Shown: positions 15,734 to 24,789, counted from the first letter of the stretch. The stretch: DNA of 64,000 nt from Thalassospira profundimaris (GCF_003326795.1 NZ_JPWI01000002.1:1-64000); one strand, 5' to 3'. Notes: generated by a model not told the origin, from the sequence alone. Numbers and translations: made by a program.

Positions 15734-16327
15734 ATGCACCACGTAACAGACAGAGATATCAAGGAAGCCAAGCGCATTGCTCTTGAATTTGATAATGCAG
15801 TTCGGACAAATGATGGGGATGCCGCAAGTACGGCGGCACGGTCTTTCCGCTCTCTCATTGCGGCGACCAATGGGGAAAATGGCAGCTTTGGCAGTTTTGC
15901 CGAGGATGGGGCTGGAACTGCCATCACAGCTGCACTTATGGCAGAAGCAGGACTAGTTCCGCATTGGGGGCAGAACGGGTTGTTTGTTCTGGAAACCAGA
16001 CATGGCCGGGCATTGGTTGATTTTACTTGCCCACTGGATGTCTGCAGCAGCTTTGGATTTACCGCTATCGATCTCGGTCTGCCCTTTATTTCCGAGACAG
16101 GATATCGCTCGCATTTCTACACGGAATGGCCACCACTCAGCGTCAAAGAAGCAGCTGCCGCAATCTTCTGTCAATATGCCGAAGCCGAAAAAATGACAAA
16201 TATAGAGATCGAATATCGGCAACGCAGGAGCAACTCTATGCCTGATTTTGCAAGGTCTTCCTGTACGTCATTTCAAGGCGTTCCAACGCAGACCGACAAC
16301 AAAGGCCAAATCGGCTTTCAGTTTTGA
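15734..16327 (+). CDS. Hypothetical plasmid protein
   Basis: 197 residues from an ATG preceded by GGGAAAGGTAGAATA. The protein is cytoplasmic in character: a helical N-terminus (about 1-55), then a mixed domain (about 60-150) with VDFTCPLDVCSSFGFTAID and a helical segment VKEAAAAIFCQYAEAE. I do not recognise a family. It precedes a second small gene with which it probably shares a transcript that ends at the hairpin at 16596. Confidence 0.65.
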   Translation: MHHVTDRDIKEAKRIALEFDNAVRTNDGDAASTAARSFRSLIAATNGENGSFGSFAEDGAGTAITAALMAEAGLVPHWGQNGLFVLETRHGRALVDFTCPLDVCSSFGFTAIDLGLPFISETGYRSHFYTEWPPLSVKEAAAAIFCQYAEAEKMTNIEIEYRQRRSNSMPDFARSSCTSFQGVPTQTDNKGQIGFQF

Positions 16328-16359
16328 TCGACCGGTTAAAGACGACAGGAGAAAAAGAC

Positions 16360-16596
16360 ATGACCATTCTGAAGGATTGCAATCTGCGTGAGCTTATTAT
16401 CGGGGGAATGCTGGAAGCTCGCGAGAAGGTAAGTGAAGACTTTGAACGGGCTTCCAAGATCGAGCGGCATTTTTATTCCGATGACGACCGCAGCACCATG
16501 CGAGAACAGCTTGCGGAATATGACGCATTTCTTCATGAACCAGATCGCTGGTTTCATTCGCTTGCGAGTACATTTCCACACGGTCAGTCAGAGTGA
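16360..16596 (+). CDS. Small hypothetical protein
   Basis: 78 residues from the ATG at 16360, chosen because GACAGGAGAAAAAGAC precedes it; the frame is open 12 codons further upstream. The sequence is helical and charged (LEAREKVSEDFERASKIE; STMREQLAEYDAFLHEP). No family recognised. Its stop runs directly into a strong bidirectional terminator. Confidence 0.6.
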   Translation: MTILKDCNLRELIIGGMLEAREKVSEDFERASKIERHFYSDDDRSTMREQLAEYDAFLHEPDRWFHSLASTFPHGQSE

Positions 16597-16638
16597 AGAA
16601 ATAGAACCGGCAAAATCTTGCCGGTTCTATTTCTTTTT
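16596..16638. terminator. Bidirectional rho-independent terminator
   Basis: A perfect 18-bp stem (about 16596-16613 with 16618-16635), 4-base loop AATC, flanked by A-rich sequence on the left and TTT on the right. It serves the rightward gene at 16360 and the leftward serine recombinase, whose stop codon lies within the stem. The central AGAACCGGCA...TTGCCGGT recurs at 49765 beside the second recombinase. Confidence 0.9.
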
Positions 16639-18249
16639 ACCAAGCACACGGGCCATGGCCTCAAAGTCATATTCAATTTCGCAGGTACGATGCCAGCGCA
16701 GGTCTGAATCATCCCACTTCGCGGTGATGGTGTATTTCTTCATCACGTGCCGGAGCTGTGAAACAGTTTCAGGCTCACGCGACCAGACCTGTAATCTGGA
16801 AATCAGGGCGAGAAATCGTTTATGTATGTCGGCGATATTTGCGGGGGCCTTTATCTCTTCAAGTGACCTCTTAAGCCGCGCGATCTCCAGCTTTACAAGG
16901 CGCATTTGTTCAGTGTTGTCCTCAAACCACGTCTTTAACTCGGCACTGTCGCTGTTCACCTTGAAGGTGTTCAGGGCATGGGCTGCTCGATCACGCTTTC
17001 CCTGCAGTCTTTGTTCCGCATTGCGGATCTGCTTATCCAGGTCGTTCCGTCTTTTCGTGATGGCTTCATGGCCATAATGTGCTTCGATGTCCGCACAAGT
17101 CAGGCGCATGGCCTCACGAATGATGATATCGCATAGCTCTTCATAGCGGATCGCCCGGTTCGGGCATCCCTTTTGCTTACAGGAATATCGATCCGCCCAA
17201 GATGCTGTGATCGTGGTTGTATGTTCGGCACATCGAAGACGGCCAGCGAACACAGCAACAACTTTTCCACTCGATTTGATTTGTCTCTGTCGCCAGTGCT
17301 TGATCCGTGTTTTCGAAATCTGGTTAGTTTCTTCAGCTGATCGCAGGTTGGCGGTTTTCCGATATTCCGCCACCTTGGATGATCTTTCATCCAGTTGCGC
17401 CTGAATTGCGTCAAATTCCTTTTCATCGATTATTTGCAGTTCGGGAACAGGGACCTGTATCCATTCGCTTTCCGGACGAAGCACTGCGAGCTTCTTGCCC
17501 GTGTCTGGGTGCTTGCGATATTGCATCCTGTTGAACGTCACTACGCCCTTGTAAAGCGTGTTACGGAGCAGGCCGGTTTTGCGAATGCGCGAGCCTACCA
17601 ATGTCGTTGGTGCCCACTTGCCGCCCGAAGGAGCCGCGATCCCCTTTCGGTCAAGAATAGTGCAAATATGCTGAAGCTTACTGCCAGTCGAATACAGTCC
17701 GAAAATCTCCCGGATAACTTGGGCTTCCTCCTCGACAATGCGACGCTTACCCCGGATCAATTCACCATTCCCGTCAAACGCCCGAACGATCTCGTATCCG
17801 AAAGTCCGGCCACCGGGAACGCCGCCGCGTAACACTGAAGCAATCATGCCGCGATGCGTCTTATCTGACAGATCCTTCAGATAAAGAGCATTCATCGTGC
17901 TTTTCAGGCCGATATGCAGCTCCCCGATCACACCCTCGGTAATGGTCTCGACATCGATGCCAAGGAAGGCCATTTTTTTAAAGAAGTTCGCCGTATCTGC
18001 TTGGTCGCGGCTGATGCGTGACAGGTCTTCTGCAATGATCCTGTCAAAGCGACCATCAAAGGCACCCATGAGAAGATTGCTTATGCCAGGACGATTTTCT
18101 ATCTGGGCACCAGAGAACGCTTCATCGAAATACACATCTTCGATTGTATATTGTTTGGCTTCGCAATAGCCCTCGCACCTGAGTATCTGATCCTGGCTGC
18201 TGGTGGTCTGGCGGTCTGTCGAATGACGTGCGTAGATCGCTACTCTCAC
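16627..18249 (-). CDS. Large serine recombinase, copy A
   Basis: 540 residues from GTG 18249 (AGGGGACCTCAC before it); this start matches the length and N-terminus of copy B at 49800, whereas an upstream TTG would add 20. Domains: resolvase catalytic domain (about 1-150; serine in IYARHSTDRQ, arginines in EDLSRISRDQADT), Recombinase domain (about 160-270; GGVPGGRTFGYE), zinc-ribbon (RLRCAEH...SCKQKGCPNR), then a long coiled coil (about 380-470). Such proteins integrate and excise DNA at short attachment sites. It has a shared 3' hairpin and a folded element upstream. Confidence 0.92.
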   Translation of the reverse strand: MRVAIYARHSTDRQTTSSQDQILRCEGYCEAKQYTIEDVYFDEAFSGAQIENRPGISNLLMGAFDGRFDRIIAEDLSRISRDQADTANFFKKMAFLGIDVETITEGVIGELHIGLKSTMNALYLKDLSDKTHRGMIASVLRGGVPGGRTFGYEIVRAFDGNGELIRGKRRIVEEEAQVIREIFGLYSTGSKLQHICTILDRKGIAAPSGGKWAPTTLVGSRIRKTGLLRNTLYKGVVTFNRMQYRKHPDTGKKLAVLRPESEWIQVPVPELQIIDEKEFDAIQAQLDERSSKVAEYRKTANLRSAEETNQISKTRIKHWRQRQIKSSGKVVAVFAGRLRCAEHTTTITASWADRYSCKQKGCPNRAIRYEELCDIIIREAMRLTCADIEAHYGHEAITKRRNDLDKQIRNAEQRLQGKRDRAAHALNTFKVNSDSAELKTWFEDNTEQMRLVKLEIARLKRSLEEIKAPANIADIHKRFLALISRLQVWSREPETVSQLRHVMKKYTITAKWDDSDLRWHRTCEIEYDFEAMARVLGKKK

Positions 18250-18376
18250 GTGAGGTCCCCTGCTTTTCTCTTTTTTGATTACACGGCGCAGAAACAGGTG
18301 TGCAAGCAATATATAAGCGGAGGTTTTTCGCCTAAAAAATGATGGACTGCAACAGTTTGAAGGATTTCTGTCTCTT

Positions 18377-18436
18377 TACAGGAGTTTGTCCGAGATTGAC
18401 ATGAGTTGCCAATCTGTATCCAACTTTGACACAACT
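18377..18436 (+). repeat. Degenerate 10-bp phased T-N-N-C array (copy A)
   Basis: Short T-N-N-C words start at 18387, 18397, 18407, 18417 and 18427 (TGTC, TGAC, TGCC, TATC, TGAC), exactly 10 bp apart, with a weaker one at 18377. The array runs straight into the folded element. It is a decayed equivalent of the clear TGCA array at 52235. Confidence 0.45.
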
Positions 18437-18537
18437 TTACCTTGTCGTTTCTTGGGCAGGATAGGTTTGGTGATATCACCAAACGATCACTTCGCGATCA
18501 TCCTGCCTTATTCGCACGACAAGTCGTACTCAACGGT
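18431..18537 (+). other. Folded ~105-bp element, copy A
   Basis: Conserved leader ACAACTTTACC-TGTCGT is followed by stem P1 (GGCAGGAT 18455-18462 with ATCCTGCC 18500-18507). P1 encloses P2, a 20-bp perfect palindrome GTTTGGTGAT/ATCACCAAAC (18465-18484), and P3 (GATC 18485-18488 with GATC 18496-18499). The unpaired TTATTCG then leads to P4 (ACGAC-AA-GTCGT, 18516-18527) and conserved CTCAACGG. A second copy at 52307 keeps the unpaired parts and changes the stems with compensation. Function unknown; see findings. Confidence 0.75.
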
Positions 18538-18599
18538 TAAAAGGGTTGACATTTATATGCACCTCTATTCTGATCATACTCTCATAATGGAGGTGGATT

Positions 18600-19757
18600 A
18601 TGTCTGACGGTCACGGGCCAACGAACACAAACAGGATACCGCTGCAACTGGATGACGACGATGTGGCGAAGCTTGATGAATTGAGTTCGCGGCTATTTGC
18701 GACGCGAAACCAAACAATCCGAATGCTGATACAGCGAGAGGTCGCCGAGCCACGCATGGCATCACATGAACCACGCTCAAGCACTGTTTTCAGGGTTGCC
18801 CAGGGCAAATATGGACCAACGACTGAAATCCGAATGAAGAACGGGCGGGTGCTTCATTTCTACGTCGCTCCATTCCGGAACAGATGCTGTATATTGCTGC
18901 TTGATCCGGAATTGACTGAAACAGTCGGCTATCCAAGGTATGAGGATCTTTATGGTGATTCTGATTTGTTGGACGCCATACTCGACCTTAGAGAAACCCG
19001 ATATGATTGGGATGATCCGCGTTATCGACGGATCTGCACGCTGCTGGATATAGATCCGGACGAGAAGAGACCTCAGTTCGTTGAGGAATTCCAGTGGATA
19101 GCGAGAGGTTTGATGAACCGTCAGGCTCGCTTCAGTTATAATTCACCACATTGGGAGCTCATGCTCGATCTGGTAGATTTACTTCGAACCGATATCAGCG
19201 ATAACAGTGAGGACAGGCCCAGTCTTCAAATGCTTAATCGCGCAAAAGAAAGATTTGAAACTCTGTCATCGAAAGAACAGGCAGATATATACAAGAAAGC
19301 TATTGAAGCAGCCGAAAGAAGAAAGCTCCCATCAAACTGTCGTTTGAGTACGGATATAATTTTCTTACCAAGCTGGACGGATTGTTATTGGAACAAGCGC
19401 GTAAATATCTGGGACAGCAGCTATTGCGATGAAGAGGGTTGGACGCCGGGGAACAATACCGACCTGCAAGGGGTAGCTGCATTACCTGCAGGCACTCTTA
19501 GCGATGTCCAGGAGGTGATCGTCCGCAAGCTGAAAAAGCAGGGAGTGATTTTCCTGAATAAAGACGAGACCAAAGAATATCTCAACAATGAGGGTGCATA
19601 TTGGGCGTGGAAGAACTTGACCATCAGGAGTCTTTACGGCGGGCATCACGGGGCTCGAAAGGTAAAAACTTCCGAAAAAATGAAATGGCAACTTCGCAAG
19701 CCTGAAACACCAATTTATGATCGATGGCAAAGTAGACAAGTCTTGGTTGGTAGATGA
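18600..19757 (+). CDS. Ribbon-helix-helix N-terminal protein, function unknown
   Basis: 385 residues with GGAGGTGGATT just before the ATG. Residues about 10-50 (RIPLQLDDDDVAKLDEL...ATRNQTIRMLIQREV) form a CopG/Arc-type ribbon-helix-helix. The rest is a large acidic domain rich in aromatic residues (SWTDCYWNKRVNIWDSSY; NEGAYWAWKNLTIRSLYGG) that I do not recognise. A -35-like TTGACA lies at 18546-18551 and the folded element is immediately upstream, so it may bind that DNA or regulate itself. The stop overlaps a 27-codon ORF starting at 19754. Confidence 0.7.
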   Translation: MSDGHGPTNTNRIPLQLDDDDVAKLDELSSRLFATRNQTIRMLIQREVAEPRMASHEPRSSTVFRVAQGKYGPTTEIRMKNGRVLHFYVAPFRNRCCILLLDPELTETVGYPRYEDLYGDSDLLDAILDLRETRYDWDDPRYRRICTLLDIDPDEKRPQFVEEFQWIARGLMNRQARFSYNSPHWELMLDLVDLLRTDISDNSEDRPSLQMLNRAKERFETLSSKEQADIYKKAIEAAERRKLPSNCRLSTDIIFLPSWTDCYWNKRVNIWDSSYCDEEGWTPGNNTDLQGVAALPAGTLSDVQEVIVRKLKKQGVIFLNKDETKEYLNNEGAYWAWKNLTIRSLYGGHHGARKVKTSEKMKWQLRKPETPIYDRWQSRQVLVGR

Positions 19758-19797
19758 ATGCAACTATCCAAGATCAAATAGCGCTTGAGGTACAGGC

Positions 19798-20883
19798 TTG
19801 GCAGAAAGAGCACCATGGAAAGACTTCCCGCCAGTAATCCGCAATGGAGAGCTGGGGGAGCTGCAGAAGCAACCTGAATATTCCTTAGCGAAAGGTGGGG
19901 ATACAGAGGCCGCGCAAGATATGGCCATTAGACTGGTACGGGACAGCACGCTTGAGCAGATACAAAGCGTGATAGGCAACAACAGGCCTCGTATCGTTCC
20001 AGTACTCGCCGAAGAAGCTTCCGGACATAACAAAATACCTCTGGCAATGGCTTTTGAGGTGGGCAACAGGTTGGGGCTGGAAGTCGATGTGTCAATATAC
20101 CAAGCCGAGCGTGTTGCCAGAACAGGCGAGGGTGCGGATTATCGCCTCGCATTCAACCCATCCTTCGACGGCCCTGTAACGCAAGGCGGGCAGTATCTGA
20201 TTTTCGACGATACACTTACAATGGGTGGCACCATCGCCTCTTTGCGTGGATTTCTCGAAAACAGAGGTGGGAATGTTATGGCTGCTGCTGTGATGACCGC
20301 GCATCCAGGTGCATTGAACATTTCCGTTAAACCCGGTATGTTGGAGGCAATCAATCAGAAGCATGGCCCTGCCATGGATGACTTTTGGAAGGAGACTTTC
20401 GGTTATGGTATCGATCAGCTCACTCAAGGCGAAGCCGGACACCTCCGAAAGTCCCCTTCGGTTGACGCCATCCGAGCTCGAATCATTGAAGCAAGACATG
20501 CAATCTTCTCTCAAGCGCATGCAAGAACGGGCGTTGCAGAAAGACAGCACGACCCCGAACAGACAGAGCGCGTAACACCTGAAATTGCCCGGCCATTGCT
20601 GCCCTATTATCAGGCATTAGAGAAGCTTGAGAGCATAGTTGCACCAGAGCATGAGATAATCGTAGCGCGTTGCAAGCTTGCTATAGCAAGAAATCTTCAT
20701 GAAGCAGGTGATCTTGATGTCCCTGGTGCTTATGCCGGCAAGATCCGCGAAGCCGCCCATGAAGAGGCACGCAAAATCATGAGCGCCTCAACGACAGCGA
20801 TAGCGCGTGAGGCGGCACCAGCAAAAGAAAAAGCGATCAAGCATCCTGTGAAGAAGAATCCGGGGCCAAAGCTGGACATCTAG
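19798..20883 (+). CDS. Phosphoribosyltransferase-fold protein
   Basis: 361 residues if begun at TTG 19798, the only start available after an in-frame stop at 19786. The middle (about 70-190) is a type I phosphoribosyltransferase fold with the PRPP loop YLIFDDTLTMGGTIASL. The first residues, PWKDFPPVIRNGELGEL, recur in plasmid-borne members of this group. A short ORF, 19754-19837, overlaps the start in another frame, so the true N-terminus may involve a frameshift. The tail (about 255-361) is helical and basic. Substrate is unknown; association with transfer operons is common. Confidence 0.75.
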   Translation: MAERAPWKDFPPVIRNGELGELQKQPEYSLAKGGDTEAAQDMAIRLVRDSTLEQIQSVIGNNRPRIVPVLAEEASGHNKIPLAMAFEVGNRLGLEVDVSIYQAERVARTGEGADYRLAFNPSFDGPVTQGGQYLIFDDTLTMGGTIASLRGFLENRGGNVMAAAVMTAHPGALNISVKPGMLEAINQKHGPAMDDFWKETFGYGIDQLTQGEAGHLRKSPSVDAIRARIIEARHAIFSQAHARTGVAERQHDPEQTERVTPEIARPLLPYYQALEKLESIVAPEHEIIVARCKLAIARNLHEAGDLDVPGAYAGKIREAAHEEARKIMSASTTAIAREAAPAKEKAIKHPVKKNPGPKLDI

Positions 20884-20895
20884 CTTCAATCAGGA

Positions 20896-20978
20896 ATTAT
20901 TGTCGCTACAGGGCGCATTTATTGTCGTGGCCAGATCATTTTTTGTCGCAAGAAATTTTGCATCCGGAATTATTGTCG
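20896..20978 (+). repeat. Four direct repeats of TTATTGTCG
   Basis: Near-identical words ending in TTGTCG end at 20905, 20927, 20948 and 20978: ATTATTGTCG, TTTATTGTCG, TTTTTTGTCG and ATTATTGTCG. The first two steps are 21-22 bp, the last 30 bp. Such arrays resemble TnsB/TniA transposase sites at Tn7/Tn5053-type transposon ends, or iterons. No transposase is nearby. Confidence 0.6.
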
Positions 20979-21049
20979 ATAGAATTGCGGCCCGTCTCCT
21001 TGGTAGCCTTTGGGAATTGAACCACCCCAGTTGAATACAGGAGGTCTGA

Positions 21050-21604
21050 ATGACTAAGAAGCGTGCTCGCGGAAGACCAAAGGGTACTGGAATAGACGAT
21101 GCCGCACGTCTGGAGCGTGTCGCAGACATAATGGTGAAGAATCCTAGCCAAAGTGCAACTTCGGCAATCAATAGAGTTATCGGTTCTGAGTACGGTCGCT
21201 CTATTACGACAGAGCAGGAAGCCAGCATCAGACGACGTTTGCAGCGAAAATGGCGCGTGACCTGTTCGGAGCGCATGGAAGCCGCTCGGGAACGTTTGCT
21301 GGAGCTTACTCCGGTACGATATCAGGAGCCTGTCAATGTTCTTGACCAGATATCAGGTCTTCATTCGTATGCGAAGCATATCAACGACAGCTTAAGGCCT
21401 GCCGGTCTTCAACAGGCCTTGGAACAAGCCAAAAATGTTACCAGAGTGCATGATGAAATTTTCGAAGCTTCGGGGGCAAAGGCATTCCGTCAACAGGTCG
21501 AACAAATCCGTCGTCTTAACGACATTATGAACCCGCCAGCCTTAAGGCACCTTCGAGAGATATCTGAAAGAATGAGGATAACTTTCGGAAGGGCCGGCCA
21601 GTAG
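21050..21604 (+). CDS. Putative DNA-binding protein with AT-hook-like N-terminus
   Basis: 184 residues with AGGAGGTCTGA before the ATG. The N-terminus KKRARGRPKGTGIDD has the GRPKG core of an AT-hook. A helical basic region (about 15-75) and a long helical C-terminus follow. No family is recognised beyond this. It is convergent with the relaxase operon and sits downstream of the TTATTGTCG repeats; a role in binding AT-rich DNA there is a guess. Confidence 0.6.
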   Translation: MTKKRARGRPKGTGIDDAARLERVADIMVKNPSQSATSAINRVIGSEYGRSITTEQEASIRRRLQRKWRVTCSERMEAARERLLELTPVRYQEPVNVLDQISGLHSYAKHINDSLRPAGLQQALEQAKNVTRVHDEIFEASGAKAFRQQVEQIRRLNDIMNPPALRHLREISERMRITFGRAGQ

Positions 21605-21627
21605 GGAATATGGGCTATCGCCATTTC

Positions 21628-24600
21628 TTAATCGATAGCCTGTCCCTGACTTCTTGACCGCCTTTTTTTCTTGTTTTCGACATCAATGCCCGCTTTCTTA
21701 AGGGCGGCTTTGACAGCCTTGGTCTGTCCCGATTTAATAAGATCTCCGAATGACATCTTATTTTGCTTCTTGTCTGGATCAGATAGAGGCGGATAAAGCA
21801 AATCAGCACCAGAGACCATAACTGCTTTCCTGGCTTGATCGAGCGGCCTGTTCTCGATGGCCATATGCGCATCGGTTGCAGCGATGACAATCTTCCGATC
21901 TGGATTATGTCTGCGCAGGTTTTTTCCAACAATTTCCAGATTTTCCGATTTAACAGCCCAGACAACGGACTTTTTTGTAAGACGATTGAGTTCTATGGCA
22001 CTAATCAGGTCATCAGTCATAAGAATGGGATCGTCCGGATCCTTTGACAAAGCTCCCCCAATAACGTGATGTAGCCCTTGAACGCTGCCCACACCGACCA
22101 GCGTTTCAACATATCCGCTATTGTTAACACGTTGGACGGCAGAGAGGCGATTTCCAGCGTCTTTGAGAGGGATAAGGACATTTCCTGCACCATCCACACG
22201 GAAACCGGCCCAAGCCTTCTCAGAGCCCATTTCGACCCGTGCGGACATTACATTTTTGTCCGGGGCAACAGCTTCCTGCCACGCGAGCCACCCGTCATCG
22301 CCAATTGGAAGGGCCATTTCATTGCGCAACGCAGTCATTGATGGAGATCGATCCGGATCAGGCTGGATTTCCGCTTTCCAGACGTTGCGGTGTGTAGTGA
22401 CCATGCGGCTATGAAGGACGCCTTGATCATCACGATGTTTTTCCAAGACCTGAACTTTCTTCTTTTCCGAAATATCAAGTGTGATCCAGTCGCCCGCTTT
22501 TGCACCAGATTCATAGACAGCGCTGGTGATATCAACACCCCAGACGAAACGTTCCGAGCCATCCTGCTCTTGAAGCTTTACAAATTCGGATTTCGATTTA
22601 TCGGGATCGAAATTGAAATGATCATGGCCCAGATCAATCAGACGGGCAGCTGATCGGGAGGGCTCATGCAAGGCATATTCCTTGAACGTATTAGCGCGTG
22701 CTGGCCGAACGATCTGAGCGGAGAGTTTTTCGGTCGCAATCTTTTCCCACGGACCTTCCTGTTTATCCAGAGCAAGTATGATCGTTGCGTCACTGTATCG
22801 CAGGCGGGTTTGTTCAAGGGTGGCCTGCCAGTCGTCCGGAGTTTCTGGAACAACAACGGGACACCTTGTTGCCCGATGGATGGCTGCTGCATCGGCATAA
22901 TCACGCGCAACGATGATGGTATCTTTTTCGTTCCGCCATGCGGGATCAATCACATGGGAGAGGGGCATATCGTCAACCGGATCGTTGACGGTTCTCTGGT
23001 TCCCTTTTTGATCGATCACAATGAGATTTTCCAAGCGGCCTGAACGATCTTTGAGAGGAACGGCGATCTTACCATCTGCTGTTAGTTTTACGCCATAGCC
23101 GCGAATGCCGGCGGATCTGAGCCACGATGAGTTGCCGGGGGTTGCCCATTCCTGGCAGGCATCCCAGACGAGAAACACCTCGTCCCCTGTCGCACGGGAA
23201 AATGCGCGTCGGATCTCGGTAAGATCGTCTTGGTTCGGCATTTGAACATACCCGATACCAGGTAACTTGGCATCGACCGTTCCTGAGACAACCGGTTTAA
23301 TCATAGGATTGGTTTTCCGATAGCGGTTGATTACCAGCTGCAGTTCACGTGGATCTGCGATAATTACGACTGGACGGCGGGTTGCATCATGAATCTTAAC
23401 CCCTTCGGCATAGTCGGTTGTGAAGATCACCGGCCCGGAACTGATCTGTTTTCTTGAATCGATGACATGAACCAAGCCTTTTGCACTGGTATTGCCGATT
23501 GACATCGATTTTTGGTCAGGCGCATATATGCGGACAGCCTGCATAAAGCCGTTCTCGTCTTTAAAGGGCACAAGAAGATTGCCGGCATCATCCAGTCGGC
23601 AACCGCGTCCAGTGGAACGAGTATCTGCGAGCCAGTTTAGTGTTTTGGCGTCCGCCCACTTTCCGGCTTCACGCCAGGCGGCAAGTGCAGGAGCGGTAAG
23701 TTTGGATACAGGTGTGGGACGATCATCACCAAACACCAAGTGAAAGAATTCCTGTTGGGCGAGTAGAAACACCATGGCCAAAGGATCTCGATACGCCTCA
23801 CTGAGCAGAAACAGTTTCCAGTTTGAAATCGTGCGTGACAGGAGTGAGCTGCGTCGATGCACGGGTTTCTGACTGTTCAGATACCGACGCCAAAGTGGGG
23901 ACATGCGTGGATGACGCATTGTTGGCCGACGCTTGTAGCGTCGTTTAGTTGGCTTCGGAAGGGAGGGTTTGTCGACTGTTTCTCTAATCGGTGGCACAAA
24001 ATCGCCGAGCTTCTTTTCAAGGGCGGATTTGCTCATGTTACGATCAAGTGCTGAGGCCTTCATGCCCTGACCGTCAGGGCCGACCAGAACAAAACCGTTG
24101 CCGCGTTTTTTAAGCTCGATGTCATGTTCGTCAAGAATTTTGTGCACATCCTGCCATGCCTCCGCCCCATTGATTTTTTCGAGCAGATCTTTGCGATGTT
24201 GAAGAACGTGATTCTGGAAACTTTCTTGCCAGGTTTGCGCCTCATAATCACGAGCTGAAGGCGACAATTTAGGCCCGTGCTTTTCTCGCTGTGCCATGCC
24301 CCGGTCGATAAACAGGCCGAATTGTTTTTCAAGTTTTCGCGAGACGCGATCAAGCAGTTTGAAATCCCGAAAAGGATTGACGACTTGAAGCGTTCGGGGA
24401 TGAATCTTGTTAAAGGCGATATGCATATGAAAATTGTCAGTATTAATATGCGTACCAGCCACATATTGATGTTCGGCAAAGCCGAGGCCTTCCGCATAAG
24501 CTGAAGCGATATCCTTCAAATCTTGTTCTGCAAGTCGATCTTTCTCACCCGGCCGGAATGACACTACCATGTGATATGATTTGTCTGTGACCTCGGGTTT

Positions 24601-24789
24601 CATCAGACGGACAGCGTAGACCTCTCGCAAGGCCAGTTCGAGATCATCGAGTGTTTCGCCGGCACCACAGTTTTCGATCCAGAATTTATCCAGCTTTTCA
24701 CCCGGCTCCTTAGCCGCTGCAATGTATTCTGCAAGTTCTTTGTAATTGTCAGGTATATCCGGTCGTTTAGGGATTTTCTTGGCGATCAT
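21628..24789 (-). CDS. traI: MOBP relaxase with three TOPRIM-like repeats
   Basis: 1053 residues. The N-terminal ~250 form a TraI(RP4)-type relaxase: Y22 in ELAEYIAAAKEPG as nucleophile, and the metal motif HINTDNFHMH (H114, H121, H123). It nicks oriT and stays attached to the transferred strand. The region KRRYKRRP to PLAMVFLLAQQE (about 285-350) is a conserved linker. Three repeats follow (about 385-500, 530-650 and 780-960), each a VPFKD/VPLKD/IPLKD strand, then HVID/HVIG and a Rossmann-like half. They resemble the TOPRIM half of plasmid primases but lack the EGYATA and DDD residues, so they are probably structural. The start overlaps the mobC-like stop (ATGA). Confidence 0.92.
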   Translation of the reverse strand: MIAKKIPKRPDIPDNYKELAEYIAAAKEPGEKLDKFWIENCGAGETLDDLELALREVYAVRLMKPEVTDKSYHMVVSFRPGEKDRLAEQDLKDIASAYAEGLGFAEHQYVAGTHINTDNFHMHIAFNKIHPRTLQVVNPFRDFKLLDRVSRKLEKQFGLFIDRGMAQREKHGPKLSPSARDYEAQTWQESFQNHVLQHRKDLLEKINGAEAWQDVHKILDEHDIELKKRGNGFVLVGPDGQGMKASALDRNMSKSALEKKLGDFVPPIRETVDKPSLPKPTKRRYKRRPTMRHPRMSPLWRRYLNSQKPVHRRSSLLSRTISNWKLFLLSEAYRDPLAMVFLLAQQEFFHLVFGDDRPTPVSKLTAPALAAWREAGKWADAKTLNWLADTRSTGRGCRLDDAGNLLVPFKDENGFMQAVRIYAPDQKSMSIGNTSAKGLVHVIDSRKQISSGPVIFTTDYAEGVKIHDATRRPVVIIADPRELQLVINRYRKTNPMIKPVVSGTVDAKLPGIGYVQMPNQDDLTEIRRAFSRATGDEVFLVWDACQEWATPGNSSWLRSAGIRGYGVKLTADGKIAVPLKDRSGRLENLIVIDQKGNQRTVNDPVDDMPLSHVIDPAWRNEKDTIIVARDYADAAAIHRATRCPVVVPETPDDWQATLEQTRLRYSDATIILALDKQEGPWEKIATEKLSAQIVRPARANTFKEYALHEPSRSAARLIDLGHDHFNFDPDKSKSEFVKLQEQDGSERFVWGVDITSAVYESGAKAGDWITLDISEKKKVQVLEKHRDDQGVLHSRMVTTHRNVWKAEIQPDPDRSPSMTALRNEMALPIGDDGWLAWQEAVAPDKNVMSARVEMGSEKAWAGFRVDGAGNVLIPLKDAGNRLSAVQRVNNSGYVETLVGVGSVQGLHHVIGGALSKDPDDPILMTDDLISAIELNRLTKKSVVWAVKSENLEIVGKNLRRHNPDRKIVIAATDAHMAIENRPLDQARKAVMVSGADLLYPPLSDPDKKQNKMSFGDLIKSGQTKAVKAALKKAGIDVENKKKRRSRSQGQAID

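Noticed and set aside
19754..19837. 27-codon ORF between the RHH gene and the phosphoribosyltransferase
   Set aside because: It may be the true N-terminus of the downstream gene displaced by a frameshift, but the overlapping frame already gives a family-like start, so it is not listed separately.
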